Origin: Psychrilyobacter atlanticus DSM 19335
GTDB lineage: Bacteria > Fusobacteriota > Fusobacteriia > Fusobacteriales > Fusobacteriaceae
DNA: 64,000 bases
Reading direction: 5' to 3'
Assembly: GCF_000426625.1 (NCBI RefSeq)
Contig: NZ_KE384547.1
Coordinates: 1,665,159 to 1,729,158, forward strand
A program made the position numbers and the translations under genes. Each line of letters starts with the position of its first letter. The stretch's first letter is position 1. Below the pieces are notes generated by a model, which saw nothing but the letters and a program-made list of their open reading frames with translations, was not told the DNA's origin and did no database searches. This document shows, piece by piece, positions 55,128-63,101 of this stretch.

Positions 55128-55945
55128 ATCTTCCCCTTCATTGAATTTATAATATTTTCTTCTAAATATTTTGTGAACAACTCTCTATTACTTAATAACT
55201 CCATGTCGTTATTCTCCATTATCCTAACCTTAAATTGTTTTTCTATATATTGTTTTGTAAATTCATAAGCAGGCTTCTCAATATACATCCCATTATCTTT
55301 TAATTCCTGTAGATCTATCTTCCACTCCGATCTGTCAAATGGATGCTCATGGGAATAAAATTGAACAACTCTATCTAACAATAACTCCTTTGGATTTTCA
55401 TAATTTCTCCCTGTTTCACTCAGATCTTTATAAAAAGAGAGGGGATGCATTACCCAGGCCCTGTCACAATCTCTTAAACCAAGTCTGTCATCACCTATAA
55501 TCGGTATCCCAATATATGGATTATCATGAACAGCTATCATCCCCACAACCTTTTCTACCTCTTTTGGGTTAAATCCATGTTCATATAAAATTTTAGATGC
55601 TAACGCCGCTCCTTCCTGCATATGAATAATTCTGCTATTTGAATTGATCCAATTTTTTTTATCTGCTATAGCAAAATAACCAATATCGTGTAATATTATT
55701 GCTGTCACTATCAGCCTATCAAGATTTTCTTCCTCGACTAAACTCAGGGCAAAATTTGTTGAAAATATTATATGGTGGGGATCAAACCAACGCCTCTTTG
55801 AAAGATCCTCATATTCCTTAAACAACCACTTAAAAACTTTTCTTTCCCTTTCGTTTAATTTTTCTTCTAAAATCATCTTTAAATTCTTTTCATTTTTTTC
55901 TGCAACTTCTTCCAGTATCTCTAAAATTTCTTTATATTCCAGCAT
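55124..55945 (-). CDS. HD domain phosphohydrolase
   Basis: The 273 residues contain an HD core: FDPHHIIFSTNFAL, VTAIILHDIGYFAI and VGMIAVHDNPYIGIP, then GLRDCDRAWVMHPLSF, which supply the metal ligands. HD enzymes cleave nucleotides or phosphates, but this group is not assigned. Its stop overlaps the next gene start. It begins 35 bases after the EFR1-type gene. Confidence 0.75.
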   Translation of the reverse strand: MLEYKEILEILEEVAEKNEKNLKMILEEKLNERERKVFKWLFKEYEDLSKRRWFDPHHIIFSTNFALSLVEEENLDRLIVTAIILHDIGYFAIADKKNWINSNSRIIHMQEGAALASKILYEHGFNPKEVEKVVGMIAVHDNPYIGIPIIGDDRLGLRDCDRAWVMHPLSFYKDLSETGRNYENPKELLLDRVVQFYSHEHPFDRSEWKIDLQELKDNGMYIEKPAYEFTKQYIEKQFKVRIMENNDMELLSNRELFTKYLEENIINSMKGKI

Positions 55946-55980
55946 TTTTCCCCCATTAAATTACGTTTCTTCTCTCTTCC

Positions 55981-56712
55981 CTATATTTCACTTATATCTA
56001 TCCTTTTATTTTTAAATCTTAACTTTCCCCTTGTATATTTTTTATATTCTATGGCTTCAAAGGGACAATAGTTAATGCATCTGAGGCATCCTTCACAGTG
56101 ATTACTCCAAACAACTTTATCTCCTACCTTTATATTCCCTACCGGACAGATTTTTTCACAGAACCCACACAGAGTACATTTTTCATTGGTTTTAAACCCT
56201 CTTTTGGCTCCTCTAAAATACCACATAGCTAATTTATATACAGGCAACAACAGGTAATATTCAAAGCTCCTGCTTATCTTATTCTCTTTCATAGTTTTTA
56301 TCTCTTTTATAATTTTCCCGACCTCTTCATCTGCTATCCTGTAAATTCCCTCATTTTTTTCATCTCTACTTTTTTTACTGGTAAATACCGTATCTGACCC
56401 TGGCATCTTGATTCCTTTATTGTAGTTAAATGACATCAGATTATCTACCTGTTTGAATGTTCCTCCATAATAACCAGCATATGTGAGGATAAAAAAAGAA
56501 TATGTAGATTTATCTTCAACTCTTTTTAAAAATTTAATCACTATATCCGGTACTCCAAAGGCATAGCAGGGAACTACAACTCCTACCTTCTCCTCTAAAA
56601 CTAGGGTCCCTTCTATTTTTGCTATATCTACCAATGTTCCTTTAGTTTTTTTAGCTATCTTCTGGGCTATGTAGTAGGAGTTTCCCGATCCGCTGAAATA
56701 ATATATCTTCAT
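55981..56712 (-). CDS. EFR1-type flavodoxin-ferredoxin protein
   Basis: Residues 1-140 look like a flavodoxin (YYFSGSGNSYYIAQKIAKKT, VVPCYAFGVPDIVIKFL). The C-terminal part has two 4Fe-4S motifs: CTLCGFCEKICPVGN and CEGCLRCINYCPFEAIEY. This combination is common in anaerobes and transfers electrons to unknown partners. Its ATG overlaps the CPBP copy 2 stop by 4 bases. Confidence 0.88.
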   Translation of the reverse strand: MKIYYFSGSGNSYYIAQKIAKKTKGTLVDIAKIEGTLVLEEKVGVVVPCYAFGVPDIVIKFLKRVEDKSTYSFFILTYAGYYGGTFKQVDNLMSFNYNKGIKMPGSDTVFTSKKSRDEKNEGIYRIADEEVGKIIKEIKTMKENKISRSFEYYLLLPVYKLAMWYFRGAKRGFKTNEKCTLCGFCEKICPVGNIKVGDKVVWSNHCEGCLRCINYCPFEAIEYKKYTRGKLRFKNKRIDISEI

Positions 56713-57545
56713 AGTACCTCCTGATTTTTATATAATTTATTTACTTCTAATTTTTCATTCAATTCCTTGAGGTATCGAAAAAATAACATAGTTGAACCTA
56801 CGAATATTATTACTCCTATAAAAAAAGTTATCGCATTAAAAGAATGCTCTGTATATTCCATAATCACAGATATAGTATTATTGGTCATATGTGCAGCAAT
56901 ACAGAGAAACAAAGAATTAGTTTTATAATAGATCATCCCTAAAATCAATCCTCCCAATGTTGCATCAACAAACTGTGGAATATTAAAATGCCATGCTCCA
57001 AATATCAGTGCAGAGGCAATTATAGCTTTCTTAGGACTATATCTATTCAATAAACCTCCCAGGACGATTCCCCTCATAAAAATCTCTTCAAAGATAGGTG
57101 CTTTTATTACTGCAAATATAAAAGCGTCATAGGGATGTAAGAACATTTCTTCAAACCCTTCTTCTATAAATTGGGGTACTGGAACTTTTTCCATAATTCT
57201 CCCTATTGAACTTTCATAGAATAAATAATATCCTCCAATCAAGAACATAGCAGAAAACAATAATTTATAGTTAAATTTATCCAGATATTTCAGTTTAAAA
57301 TTCCCATTACTTATCTTTTTAACTTTTTTTAAAGCTAATACTATTATTATGATATCCATAATAGTACTTCTCAATAAATCTATAATTACTTGAATATTTT
57401 CTGTTATTTTAAAATCAATTATAAGACTGAAAGAAGCCCATAACATTCCTATAATAAAAGTAACTACGAAACTATAAAATACTACCATCCATACAGCTCC
57501 TAAAACAGATAACTCAAATTTACCTTCCCTAGCTTGATTTTCCAT
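56709..57545 (-). CDS. CPBP family intramembrane protease (copy 2)
   Basis: The 278 residues share the layout of the copy at 52943: the same N-terminal segment, EEIFMRGIVLGGLLNRYSPKKAI (EExxxR), FGAWHFN and AAHMTNNTISV. The two are clearly paralogues from a local duplication but differ along their length. It starts 15 bases after the GNAT gene and overlaps the EFR1-type gene. Confidence 0.88.
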   Translation of the reverse strand: MENQAREGKFELSVLGAVWMVVFYSFVVTFIIGMLWASFSLIIDFKITENIQVIIDLLRSTIMDIIIIVLALKKVKKISNGNFKLKYLDKFNYKLLFSAMFLIGGYYLFYESSIGRIMEKVPVPQFIEEGFEEMFLHPYDAFIFAVIKAPIFEEIFMRGIVLGGLLNRYSPKKAIIASALIFGAWHFNIPQFVDATLGGLILGMIYYKTNSLFLCIAAHMTNNTISVIMEYTEHSFNAITFFIGVIIFVGSTMLFFRYLKELNEKLEVNKLYKNQEVL

Positions 57546-57560
57546 ATTACGCCCCTTTAT

Positions 57561-58052
57561 TTATAGTATTTTTCCCATATAATATTCATCTATAAATTTC
57601 CCATCCATTAAGATACTGTGTTCCTTGAGTCCCTCTATTTTAAATCCCATCTTCTTATACAAGTTAACCGCTTTTTCATTGTGGGTCATTACAGTCAATT
57701 CAAGTCTTTTGATGTTGTTTTTTCCAGACCACTTTTCCAGTTCCTCAAAAAGTTTCCTCCCTATTCCTTTTCTATGATGACCACCTAGGATCCCAATAAC
57801 TATATAGGCAGTATGTTTTATCCTGTTGGCACTTCCCCTTTGACCAGTTAAAAATCCGACTAATTTATCCTCCTCCTCTGCAACATACATAAAGGAATCT
57901 TCAAGTTTCCTTTTAATTATTGATTTTGTTACCTCAGGATCATTTTTTCTTTCTCCCGGCTCCAGCATCATGAATTTGGTTTCATTATCTAATTCCAGCA
58001 ATAAATTTGAAAATAATTCCGCATCTTTTTCTTTTATTTCTCTGATATTCAT
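57561..58052 (-). CDS. GNAT acetyltransferase
   Basis: The 163 residues contain LVGFLTGQRGSANRIKHTAYIVIGIL, then GGHHRKGIGRKLFEELEKW (acetyl-CoA loop) and EKAVNLYKKMGFKIEGLKEHSIL. The layout resembles the GNAT at 54633 (similar MNIR start). The ATG overlaps the preceding stop by 4 bases. Confidence 0.87.
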   Translation of the reverse strand: MNIREIKEKDAELFSNLLLELDNETKFMMLEPGERKNDPEVTKSIIKRKLEDSFMYVAEEEDKLVGFLTGQRGSANRIKHTAYIVIGILGGHHRKGIGRKLFEELEKWSGKNNIKRLELTVMTHNEKAVNLYKKMGFKIEGLKEHSILMDGKFIDEYYMGKIL

Positions 58053-58858
58053 AGTTTTCTCCTTATTTTTTCATTTAATTTCACCCATACTGAATATGCA
58101 CTTGATTTATCAGTAATATCAATTTTAGATAAGTCAAGTAGTTCATCTTTAAGAAATTCTTCAAATATATCTTCAAATGTTACCCAATTTAATTTTAATT
58201 TTTTCAACCTTTCCTCTATAAAGCCTTTTTCTTTAGTATATTCTTCCCTTTTATTTTCTAAACTTAATTCAATTTTTTTTGCTAAAGTACCCTTCTCTTT
58301 ATCTAATTTTTCTTCATATTCATAATATTTATACGAATACATTCTTGATCCATAATTTTTTTTAAATTTTCTAGGTGTCAACAAAGTAAAAACAACTTCA
58401 TTAGGAAATTTATTATTTTCTTGCATACATAGTAAATTTTCAATTACTCTATCCATTTGATTTCTCGTACATGAATGCTCTGTCATACCACTTAAATCAG
58501 AAAAATATTTGGCTTCAACAAAGCAAATTCGATTTCCAAACTCACTAAAATATTCTAATCCTGATTTAGTTTTTTCTCTTATATTAATTGAGCCTAGAGC
58601 CATATCTATATATGAATTCCCTTCTTTTTTTTTATAAGGTGTCATTGGTTGTCCTTCAAAAAATATACTATGATTATTATTGATTTTAAACCCTGAAACC
58701 AATTTATAAATTTCATTATTTTCTTTTGCTAAAAGACCTGTAAGATAAGTCCAAACAATTTCATTTCCATATATTTTTTTACTAAAAATATTTTCATTAC
58801 AACTCTCCTGAAAATTATTAATCACTGCTTTATTATCAAAAGTTTCAAATTTTCTCAT
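58049..58858 (-). CDS. PD-(D/E)XK nuclease-like protein of unknown function
   Basis: The 269 residues are not a known named family. A stretch reading YIDMALGSINIR ... RICFVEAKYFSDLSGM fits the D...(E)xK pattern of restriction-type nucleases: Asp in IDMA, Glu and Lys in VEAK. It is followed by RNQMDRVIENLL. The C-terminal half is helical and lysine-rich. No DNA methylase or specificity subunit is adjacent, so a restriction-modification role is not supported. It is the first gene of the 15-gene minus strand array. Confidence 0.6.
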   Translation of the reverse strand: MRKFETFDNKAVINNFQESCNENIFSKKIYGNEIVWTYLTGLLAKENNEIYKLVSGFKINNNHSIFFEGQPMTPYKKKEGNSYIDMALGSINIREKTKSGLEYFSEFGNRICFVEAKYFSDLSGMTEHSCTRNQMDRVIENLLCMQENNKFPNEVVFTLLTPRKFKKNYGSRMYSYKYYEYEEKLDKEKGTLAKKIELSLENKREEYTKEKGFIEERLKKLKLNWVTFEDIFEEFLKDELLDLSKIDITDKSSAYSVWVKLNEKIRRKL

Positions 58859-58927
58859 TTTTATAACTCCTTTATCATATTTTTTTATTTCTTCTTACTT
58901 CTACAATCAAGCATAACAGTATTCAAA

Positions 58928-58998
58928 ACTCCAATCCTCTACTTTAGGTTTCCCCTAGCGAGGGAGAGACCTATAAAAAGGGAAGAGGGTTACCTACT
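58928..58998 (+). repeat. Intergenic repeat copy A
   Basis: The segment includes CTCTAC, a run TAGGTTTCCCCTAGCGAGG, and CTATAAAAAGGGAAGAGGGT. Copy B at 62986-63101 reads CTCTACCTCAGTTTCTCCC, then CGAGG, and CTATATAAAGGAAGAGGGTC. They share two blocks in the same order, with an insertion in copy B. Only two copies are visible here. Confidence 0.4.
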
Positions 58999-59189
58999 TC
59001 TTCACTTACGAGTATACCCCTCTTAAAATCAATTTCAAAATAATAATTAAAAAATACTTAAATTTTCAGCTATCACTAGATCTCTTAATCCTCCATTAAC
59101 TCCCCAAACCATGGCCTGAATTTATCTTTCAAAATCAAATTTAGGAGATAAAACAAGTTCTTTAGTAAACAATATCTTTCATTTTATGA

Positions 59190-59195
59190 TATAAT
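59190..59195 (+). promoter_or_regulatory. Extended -10 before the radical SAM gene
   Basis: TATAAT with TG one base upstream (59187-59188); no clear -35. The predicted start would lie 80 bases before the ATG at 59281. Confidence 0.4.
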
Positions 59196-59280
59196 TAAGA
59201 GTAAAAATAAAATTATAATATTTAAGAATTGTGTTTATGAAATATAAAAATAAAACAGCATCAACACATTGGAGGTAAAG

Positions 59281-60468
59281 ATGAAAATAAGTAAGCAAGA
59301 AGCATTGGAATGGTTTGAATATTTAGCAGACATTCCTGTAGATGCAAAGGAAGTTTTTGAGGAGTATGAGGATATAATCAGATCTACCCAAAGACAGATC
59401 GAGAGATCATACATGAATGAGATAGCTGAGATCCAAAGTAAGATAGATGGATTAAAAGATATGAGAGGACGTACATACTATGTAGGGAAGAAGGAGAAAT
59501 TCCCTCCAGGATGTATTTCTTGCCTATTCGGTGACGGACTTGGAGGAATCAGAAAAACCCATACCTGTAACCTTACATGTGAGTTCTGTTACTACCACGA
59601 TTCACTGGATTCAGTAGATCCTATCCCTCAGGATATGTGGGATATTGGAGAAGAACTATATGAACCTGAAGATATCGATTTATTGTTATCTATTCAGAAG
59701 AAACCATCTGGAATTGCCTATGTATACCTAGAACCATTTATGGAGATAGAAAAATACTATAGTGTCGTAAAAAAATTCTCTGATGCAGGTGTTCACCAGC
59801 ATATGTATACCAATGGTACCCTTTGTACAGACGATAATCTAAAAAAATTAGCTGAAGCTGGACTGGACGAGATCAGATTTAACCTGAATGCCTCTGATAC
59901 CAGTGATCAGGTTATAGAAGCTATGAGAACTGCCCGTAAGTATTTTAAATGGGTAGGGATAGAAACTCCTATGACTCCTAAATTCTATGAGGATTTCATG
60001 GCTAAAAAGGAGGAGATCCTTTCTATCGGTTTAGATTATATGAACTGTGCCGAACTCCACCTGGGAACAGACAACTTGAATAACTATATGGGAGAAAACT
60101 TCTATACATATAGAAACGGATACCTTTCACCTCTTTGGTCTAGAAAGGTAACTCTTAAATTTATGGAAACTGCCGTAAAAGAAAATTGGGATATACTGAT
60201 TCATGACTGTTCTAACCATACTAAGTATGCCAGAGAGATCAATAAGATGAAAAACAGTGGTCAATTTGGATCTCATACTTATATCAGTGAGTTTGACAGA
60301 CCCCTTATTGCTGCATTTTTACCTATCTTAGAGAATGAGAATTTTAAATTTTTAGATTCTACTCCCCTGCCGGCTAAATATAAGCTGGAAAACTGCAAAG
60401 AATTTATAGAGGAGATCTTAGAAGATTTTTCTTTTGATGATGAGATCTATGAAGGATTTGAAGGATAA
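59281..60468 (+). CDS. Radical SAM protein of unknown function
   Basis: The 395-residue protein contains the cluster motif TCNLTCEFCYY (CX3CX2C; C96, C100, C103) and an upstream CxxC in GCISCLFGDG (C78, C81) that might hold metal. Later segments VYLEPFMEIEKYYSVVKKF and HMYTNGTLCTDDNLKKLAEAGLDEIRFNLNASD are typical of the radical SAM barrel. No substrate domain (SPASM or B12) is evident. Start at 59281 follows GGAGGT by four bases; a TTG at 59269 would overlap the ribosome site. It lies 26 bases before the terminator that leads into zupT. Confidence 0.85.
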   Translation: MKISKQEALEWFEYLADIPVDAKEVFEEYEDIIRSTQRQIERSYMNEIAEIQSKIDGLKDMRGRTYYVGKKEKFPPGCISCLFGDGLGGIRKTHTCNLTCEFCYYHDSLDSVDPIPQDMWDIGEELYEPEDIDLLLSIQKKPSGIAYVYLEPFMEIEKYYSVVKKFSDAGVHQHMYTNGTLCTDDNLKKLAEAGLDEIRFNLNASDTSDQVIEAMRTARKYFKWVGIETPMTPKFYEDFMAKKEEILSIGLDYMNCAELHLGTDNLNNYMGENFYTYRNGYLSPLWSRKVTLKFMETAVKENWDILIHDCSNHTKYAREINKMKNSGQFGSHTYISEFDRPLIAAFLPILENENFKFLDSTPLPAKYKLENCKEFIEEILEDFSFDDEIYEGFEG

Positions 60469-60494
60469 ATAAATATATATAATAAGAGGATTTC

Positions 60495-60546
60495 CCCCTC
60501 CTAATTGGTATTACTATAACAGTATCAATTAGGAGGGGATTTTTTT
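60495..60546 (+). terminator. Terminator hairpin containing the zupT ribosome binding site
   Basis: CCCCTCCTAATTG (60495-60507) pairs perfectly with CAATTAGGAGGGG (60526-60538); the stem extends by a G-U and two more pairs, with a 12-base loop, then ATTTTTTT runs to 60546. The zupT ATG starts at 60547. The right arm itself holds the AGGAGGGG ribosome site 8-10 bases before that ATG. So folding would both end transcription and hide the start site. Confidence 0.8.
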
Positions 60547-61410
60547 ATGCATGAAAATTTTTACATCGCTTTTGGCCTCACCTTGTTCGCAGGATTAGCC
60601 ACAGGGATAGGTAGTGCACTAGCTTTTTTTACAAAACAAACGAATAAAAAATTCCTATCTTTAGCCCTTGGATTCTCGGCCGGAGTAATGATCTACGTAT
60701 CCTTTGTAGAGATCTTCGTCAAGGCCAAGATATTTTTAGTCGCAGATTTAGGGGTAGTAAAAGGAACCTGGGTTACTGTAGTTTCGTTCTTTGGAGGAGT
60801 ATTTCTCATAGCCGTTATCGACAAATTGGTTCCGTCTTTTGAAAACCCCCACGAATTAAAGGAAATTGAGGAGATCAGTGAAATTACTGAATTAGAAGAT
60901 GACTTGGGAAAGATGGAAAAAGGCCATAAGAGTACAGGAGAACATCATGAATTTAATCATGCCATGATGAGGATGGGTATGTTCTCTGCTCTTGCCATAG
61001 GGATACATAATTTCCCTGAAGGACTGGCTACCTTTGTAGCAGCATTAAAAGATCCTTCATTGGGAGTTCCCATTGCAGTTGCCATCGCTATCCATAATAT
61101 ACCAGAGGGAATAGCCGTTTCAGTTCCTATCTATTTCGCCACAGGAAACAAAAAGAAAGCGTTTTTTTATTCCTTTCTTTCCGGACTGGCTGAACCTGTA
61201 GGAGCCTTGGTAGGTTATTTGATCCTGATGCCGTTTCTATCCGATACAGTCTTTGGGATTATATTTGCCGGCATAGCAGGTATCATGGTCTTTATATCCT
61301 TGGATGAACTTCTCCCGGCAGCACAAAAATACGGAGAGCATCACCTCTCTATCTATGGACTGATAAGCGGTATGGGAGTCATGGCCATCAGTTTATTATT
61401 ATTTATTTAA
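60547..61410 (+). CDS. zupT: ZIP family zinc transporter ZupT
   Basis: The 287 residues have about eight membrane segments and the ZIP metal motifs [10 protein letters not shown] and [12 protein letters not shown] (two HNxPEG sequences). [16 protein letters not shown] and a histidine-rich loop ([16 protein letters not shown]) lie before them. ZupT imports Zn2+ and other divalent metals. The start codon directly follows a terminator T-run, which suggests control by RNA folding or readthrough. Confidence 0.93.
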   Translation: MHENFYIAFGLTLFAGLATGIGSALAFFTKQTNKKFLSLALGFSAGVMIYVSFVEIFVKAKIFLVADLGVVKGTWVTVVSFFGGVFLIAVIDKLVPSFENPHELKEIEEISEITELEDDLGKMEKGHKSTGEHHEFNHAMMRMGMFSALAIGIHNFPEGLATFVAALKDPSLGVPIAVAIAIHNIPEGIAVSVPIYFATGNKKKAFFYSFLSGLAEPVGALVGYLILMPFLSDTVFGIIFAGIAGIMVFISLDELLPAAQKYGEHHLSIYGLISGMGVMAISLLLFI

Positions 61411-61412
61411 TT

Positions 61413-61441
61413 TTGTCTTATTAAGGTATATATGATAAAAT
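61413..61441 (+). promoter_or_regulatory. Promoter of the DEAD-box helicase gene
   Basis: TTGTCT (61413-61418) and TAAAAT (61436-61441) are 17 bases apart; the start codon is at 61480. Confidence 0.6.
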
Positions 61442-61479
61442 ATTGAATAATAAATTTTTATAGATCAAGGAGAAAAAAC

Positions 61480-62763
61480 ATGTTATTTAATGAATTAAAT
61501 TTAATTGAACCATTATTAGAAGCCGTTAAAAAAAGGGGCTATATAGAGGCTACACCTATACAGGAGCAGGCTATCCCGCTTATTATGGATGGTAGAGATA
61601 TCATAGGCTCTTCCCAGACGGGAACAGGTAAAACAGCAGCCTTTGCCCTTCCAATACTACAGAAAATTGCTTTAGATGGTAAGACAAAAGATCTGACAGC
61701 ATTGATCTTAGCTCCTACCAGAGAATTGGCACTCCAAATAGAAGAAAGTGTACATTCATATGGGAAAAATACCAGAGTTACCAGTGCTGTAATTTTTGGA
61801 GGAGTTTCACCTATAAAGCAGATCCACAAACTTAAAACAGGACCAAACATCATCGTAGCTACCCCTGGTAGATTACTTGATTTAATTTCAAAAGGTTACC
61901 TTAACTTAGAGTTAGTAGACCAATTAGTAATCGATGAGGCAGACCGTATGCTAGATATGGGTATGATCCACGAAGTTCGTAAGATCATCTCAAAATTACC
62001 AGAAGAAAGACAGACTATGCTTTTTTCTGCTACCATGCCAGATGAGATAAAAGACCTGGTAAAAACTGCATTGATTGACCCGGTAGATATCTCAGTATCT
62101 CCTACATCTTCTACTGTAGATACTGTTAACCAAAGTATATATTTAGTAGACAAGGGAGATAAGCCGGCACTTCTACTTCATGTTTTAAAAAAACAGAAGG
62201 TAAGTTCTGCTATCATCTTTGCTAGAACAAAATTTAGAGCAAACGATATCAATGAGATGTTATTAGAAGCAGGATATAAATCAGACGTTATCCATGGAGA
62301 AAGATCTCAGTCTGCTAGACAGAGAACTATCAGAGATCTAAAGAGTGGAAATATTCAGATCTTAGTAGCTACAGACTTAGCTTCTAGAGGTTTAGATATC
62401 GATGACCTATCTCACGTTATAAACTACGATCTTACCAGTATTCCTGAGACATATGTACATAGAATTGGTAGAACAGGTAGAGCAGGAAGTGAAGGGATTT
62501 CGATCTCATTCTGTGATGTTGAAGAAAAAAGATTCCTTAGAACTATCCAAAAAACTATAGACAGAACTATCTATGTGGAGAAGGATCACCCTTACCACCT
62601 TAGAGATACAAAGCCTTCTTTCGGTGACTTACAGACCGCTAGAGAAGAGAGAAATAAGAAAAAGTATGACTTTAAAGGTACTTCTACAGGGAGAAAAAAA
62701 CCAAGTAGAAGAGGTAAAAAAGGTCCTTCTAGAAAACCTAAAAGTATAAAAAAAGGAAATTAA
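61480..62763 (+). CDS. DEAD-box ATP-dependent RNA helicase
   Basis: The 427 residues contain the Q motif (YIEATPIQEQAIP), SSQTGTGKTAAFALP (Walker A), APTRELALQI, TPGRLLDL, DEADRMLDMG (Walker B), LFSATMP, ATDLASRGLDI and HRIGRTGRAG. A basic C-terminal tail (KKPSRRGKKGPSRKPKSIKKGN) would bind RNA. It is RhlE/CshA-like; exact subclass is not assigned. Such helicases act in RNA decay and ribosome assembly, often in the cold. It has its own promoter and a strong terminator. Confidence 0.94.
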   Translation: MLFNELNLIEPLLEAVKKRGYIEATPIQEQAIPLIMDGRDIIGSSQTGTGKTAAFALPILQKIALDGKTKDLTALILAPTRELALQIEESVHSYGKNTRVTSAVIFGGVSPIKQIHKLKTGPNIIVATPGRLLDLISKGYLNLELVDQLVIDEADRMLDMGMIHEVRKIISKLPEERQTMLFSATMPDEIKDLVKTALIDPVDISVSPTSSTVDTVNQSIYLVDKGDKPALLLHVLKKQKVSSAIIFARTKFRANDINEMLLEAGYKSDVIHGERSQSARQRTIRDLKSGNIQILVATDLASRGLDIDDLSHVINYDLTSIPETYVHRIGRTGRAGSEGISISFCDVEEKRFLRTIQKTIDRTIYVEKDHPYHLRDTKPSFGDLQTAREERNKKKYDFKGTSTGRKKPSRRGKKGPSRKPKSIKKGN

Positions 62764-62769
62764 AAGTTT

Positions 62770-62808
62770 AGGAGTTTATCGCTAATTGCGATAAACTCCT
62801 TTTTTTTA
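62770..62808 (+). terminator. Terminator after helicase gene
   Basis: AGGAGTTTATCGC and GCGATAAACTCCT pair perfectly (13 bp) around TAATT, followed by seven Ts. Confidence 0.92.
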
Positions 62809-62886
62809 ATACCAATTTTATGAATTATTAGAAATAATAATTTTGAAAGTGATTGATAATAAAATAAGGGGGAAAGAAAATCAGAG

Positions 62887-62926
62887 AAACCGGAGCTAAA
62901 ATCATCTTAGTAGCTCCGGTTTTTTA
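62887..62926. terminator. Second hairpin downstream of helicase gene
   Basis: AACCGGAGCTA and TAGCTCCGGTT pair perfectly (11 bp) around a 13-base loop and are followed by TTTTTT on the plus strand. No gene precedes it on the plus strand, so it may end a small RNA, or serve citF from the other strand as part of a double terminator. Confidence 0.65.
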
Positions 62927-62930
62927 CAAC

Positions 62931-62979
62931 AAAAAAAGACCAGATCGTAGCACTCTACCTACAACCTAATCTTTTTTTA
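62931..62979 (-). terminator. Terminator of citF
   Basis: On the minus strand AAAAAAAGATTAG pairs with CTGGTCTTTTTTT (two G-U pairs) around an inner GTAG/CTAC hairpin, then Ts follow. It is 120 bases after the citF stop. Confidence 0.6.
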
Positions 62980-62985
62980 TTTCCA

Positions 62986-63101
62986 CTCCCCTTATCTCTA
63001 CCTCAGTTTCTCCCTACGAGGTTCATATTTAAAATTAAGTATTAAATATACTTAATTTCAATACTCGTGAAATCGACTATATAAAGGAAGAGGGTCTCTT
63101 A
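62986..63101 (+). repeat. Intergenic repeat copy B with AT-rich hairpin insert
   Basis: The region shares with copy A (58928-58998) the CTCTAC...CGAGG block and the TATAAAGGAAGAGGGT block. Between them it carries an extra segment with perfect 11-bp arms AAATTAAGTAT (63032-63042) and ATACTTAATTT (63048-63058). It ends just after the citF stop codon on the other strand. Confidence 0.4.

Larger units (their letters stand above)
58859..59268. other. Non-coding divergent spacer with repeat copy and promoter
   Basis: The spacer has no gene of note. It holds a repeat-like segment at 58928-58998 that is similar to one at 62986-63101. Near its end a TATAAT (59190-59195) with TG one base upstream is a candidate promoter for the radical SAM gene, although no good -35 is visible. 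Confidence 0.5.

Noticed and set aside
48245-58858. Integron cassette array
   Set aside because: Gene gaps are 0-76 bases or overlaps, with no 60-130-bp attC-like palindromes and no integrase gene, so the array is not an integron.
58049-58858. Restriction-modification system
   Set aside because: The nuclease-like gene has no methylase or specificity gene nearby.
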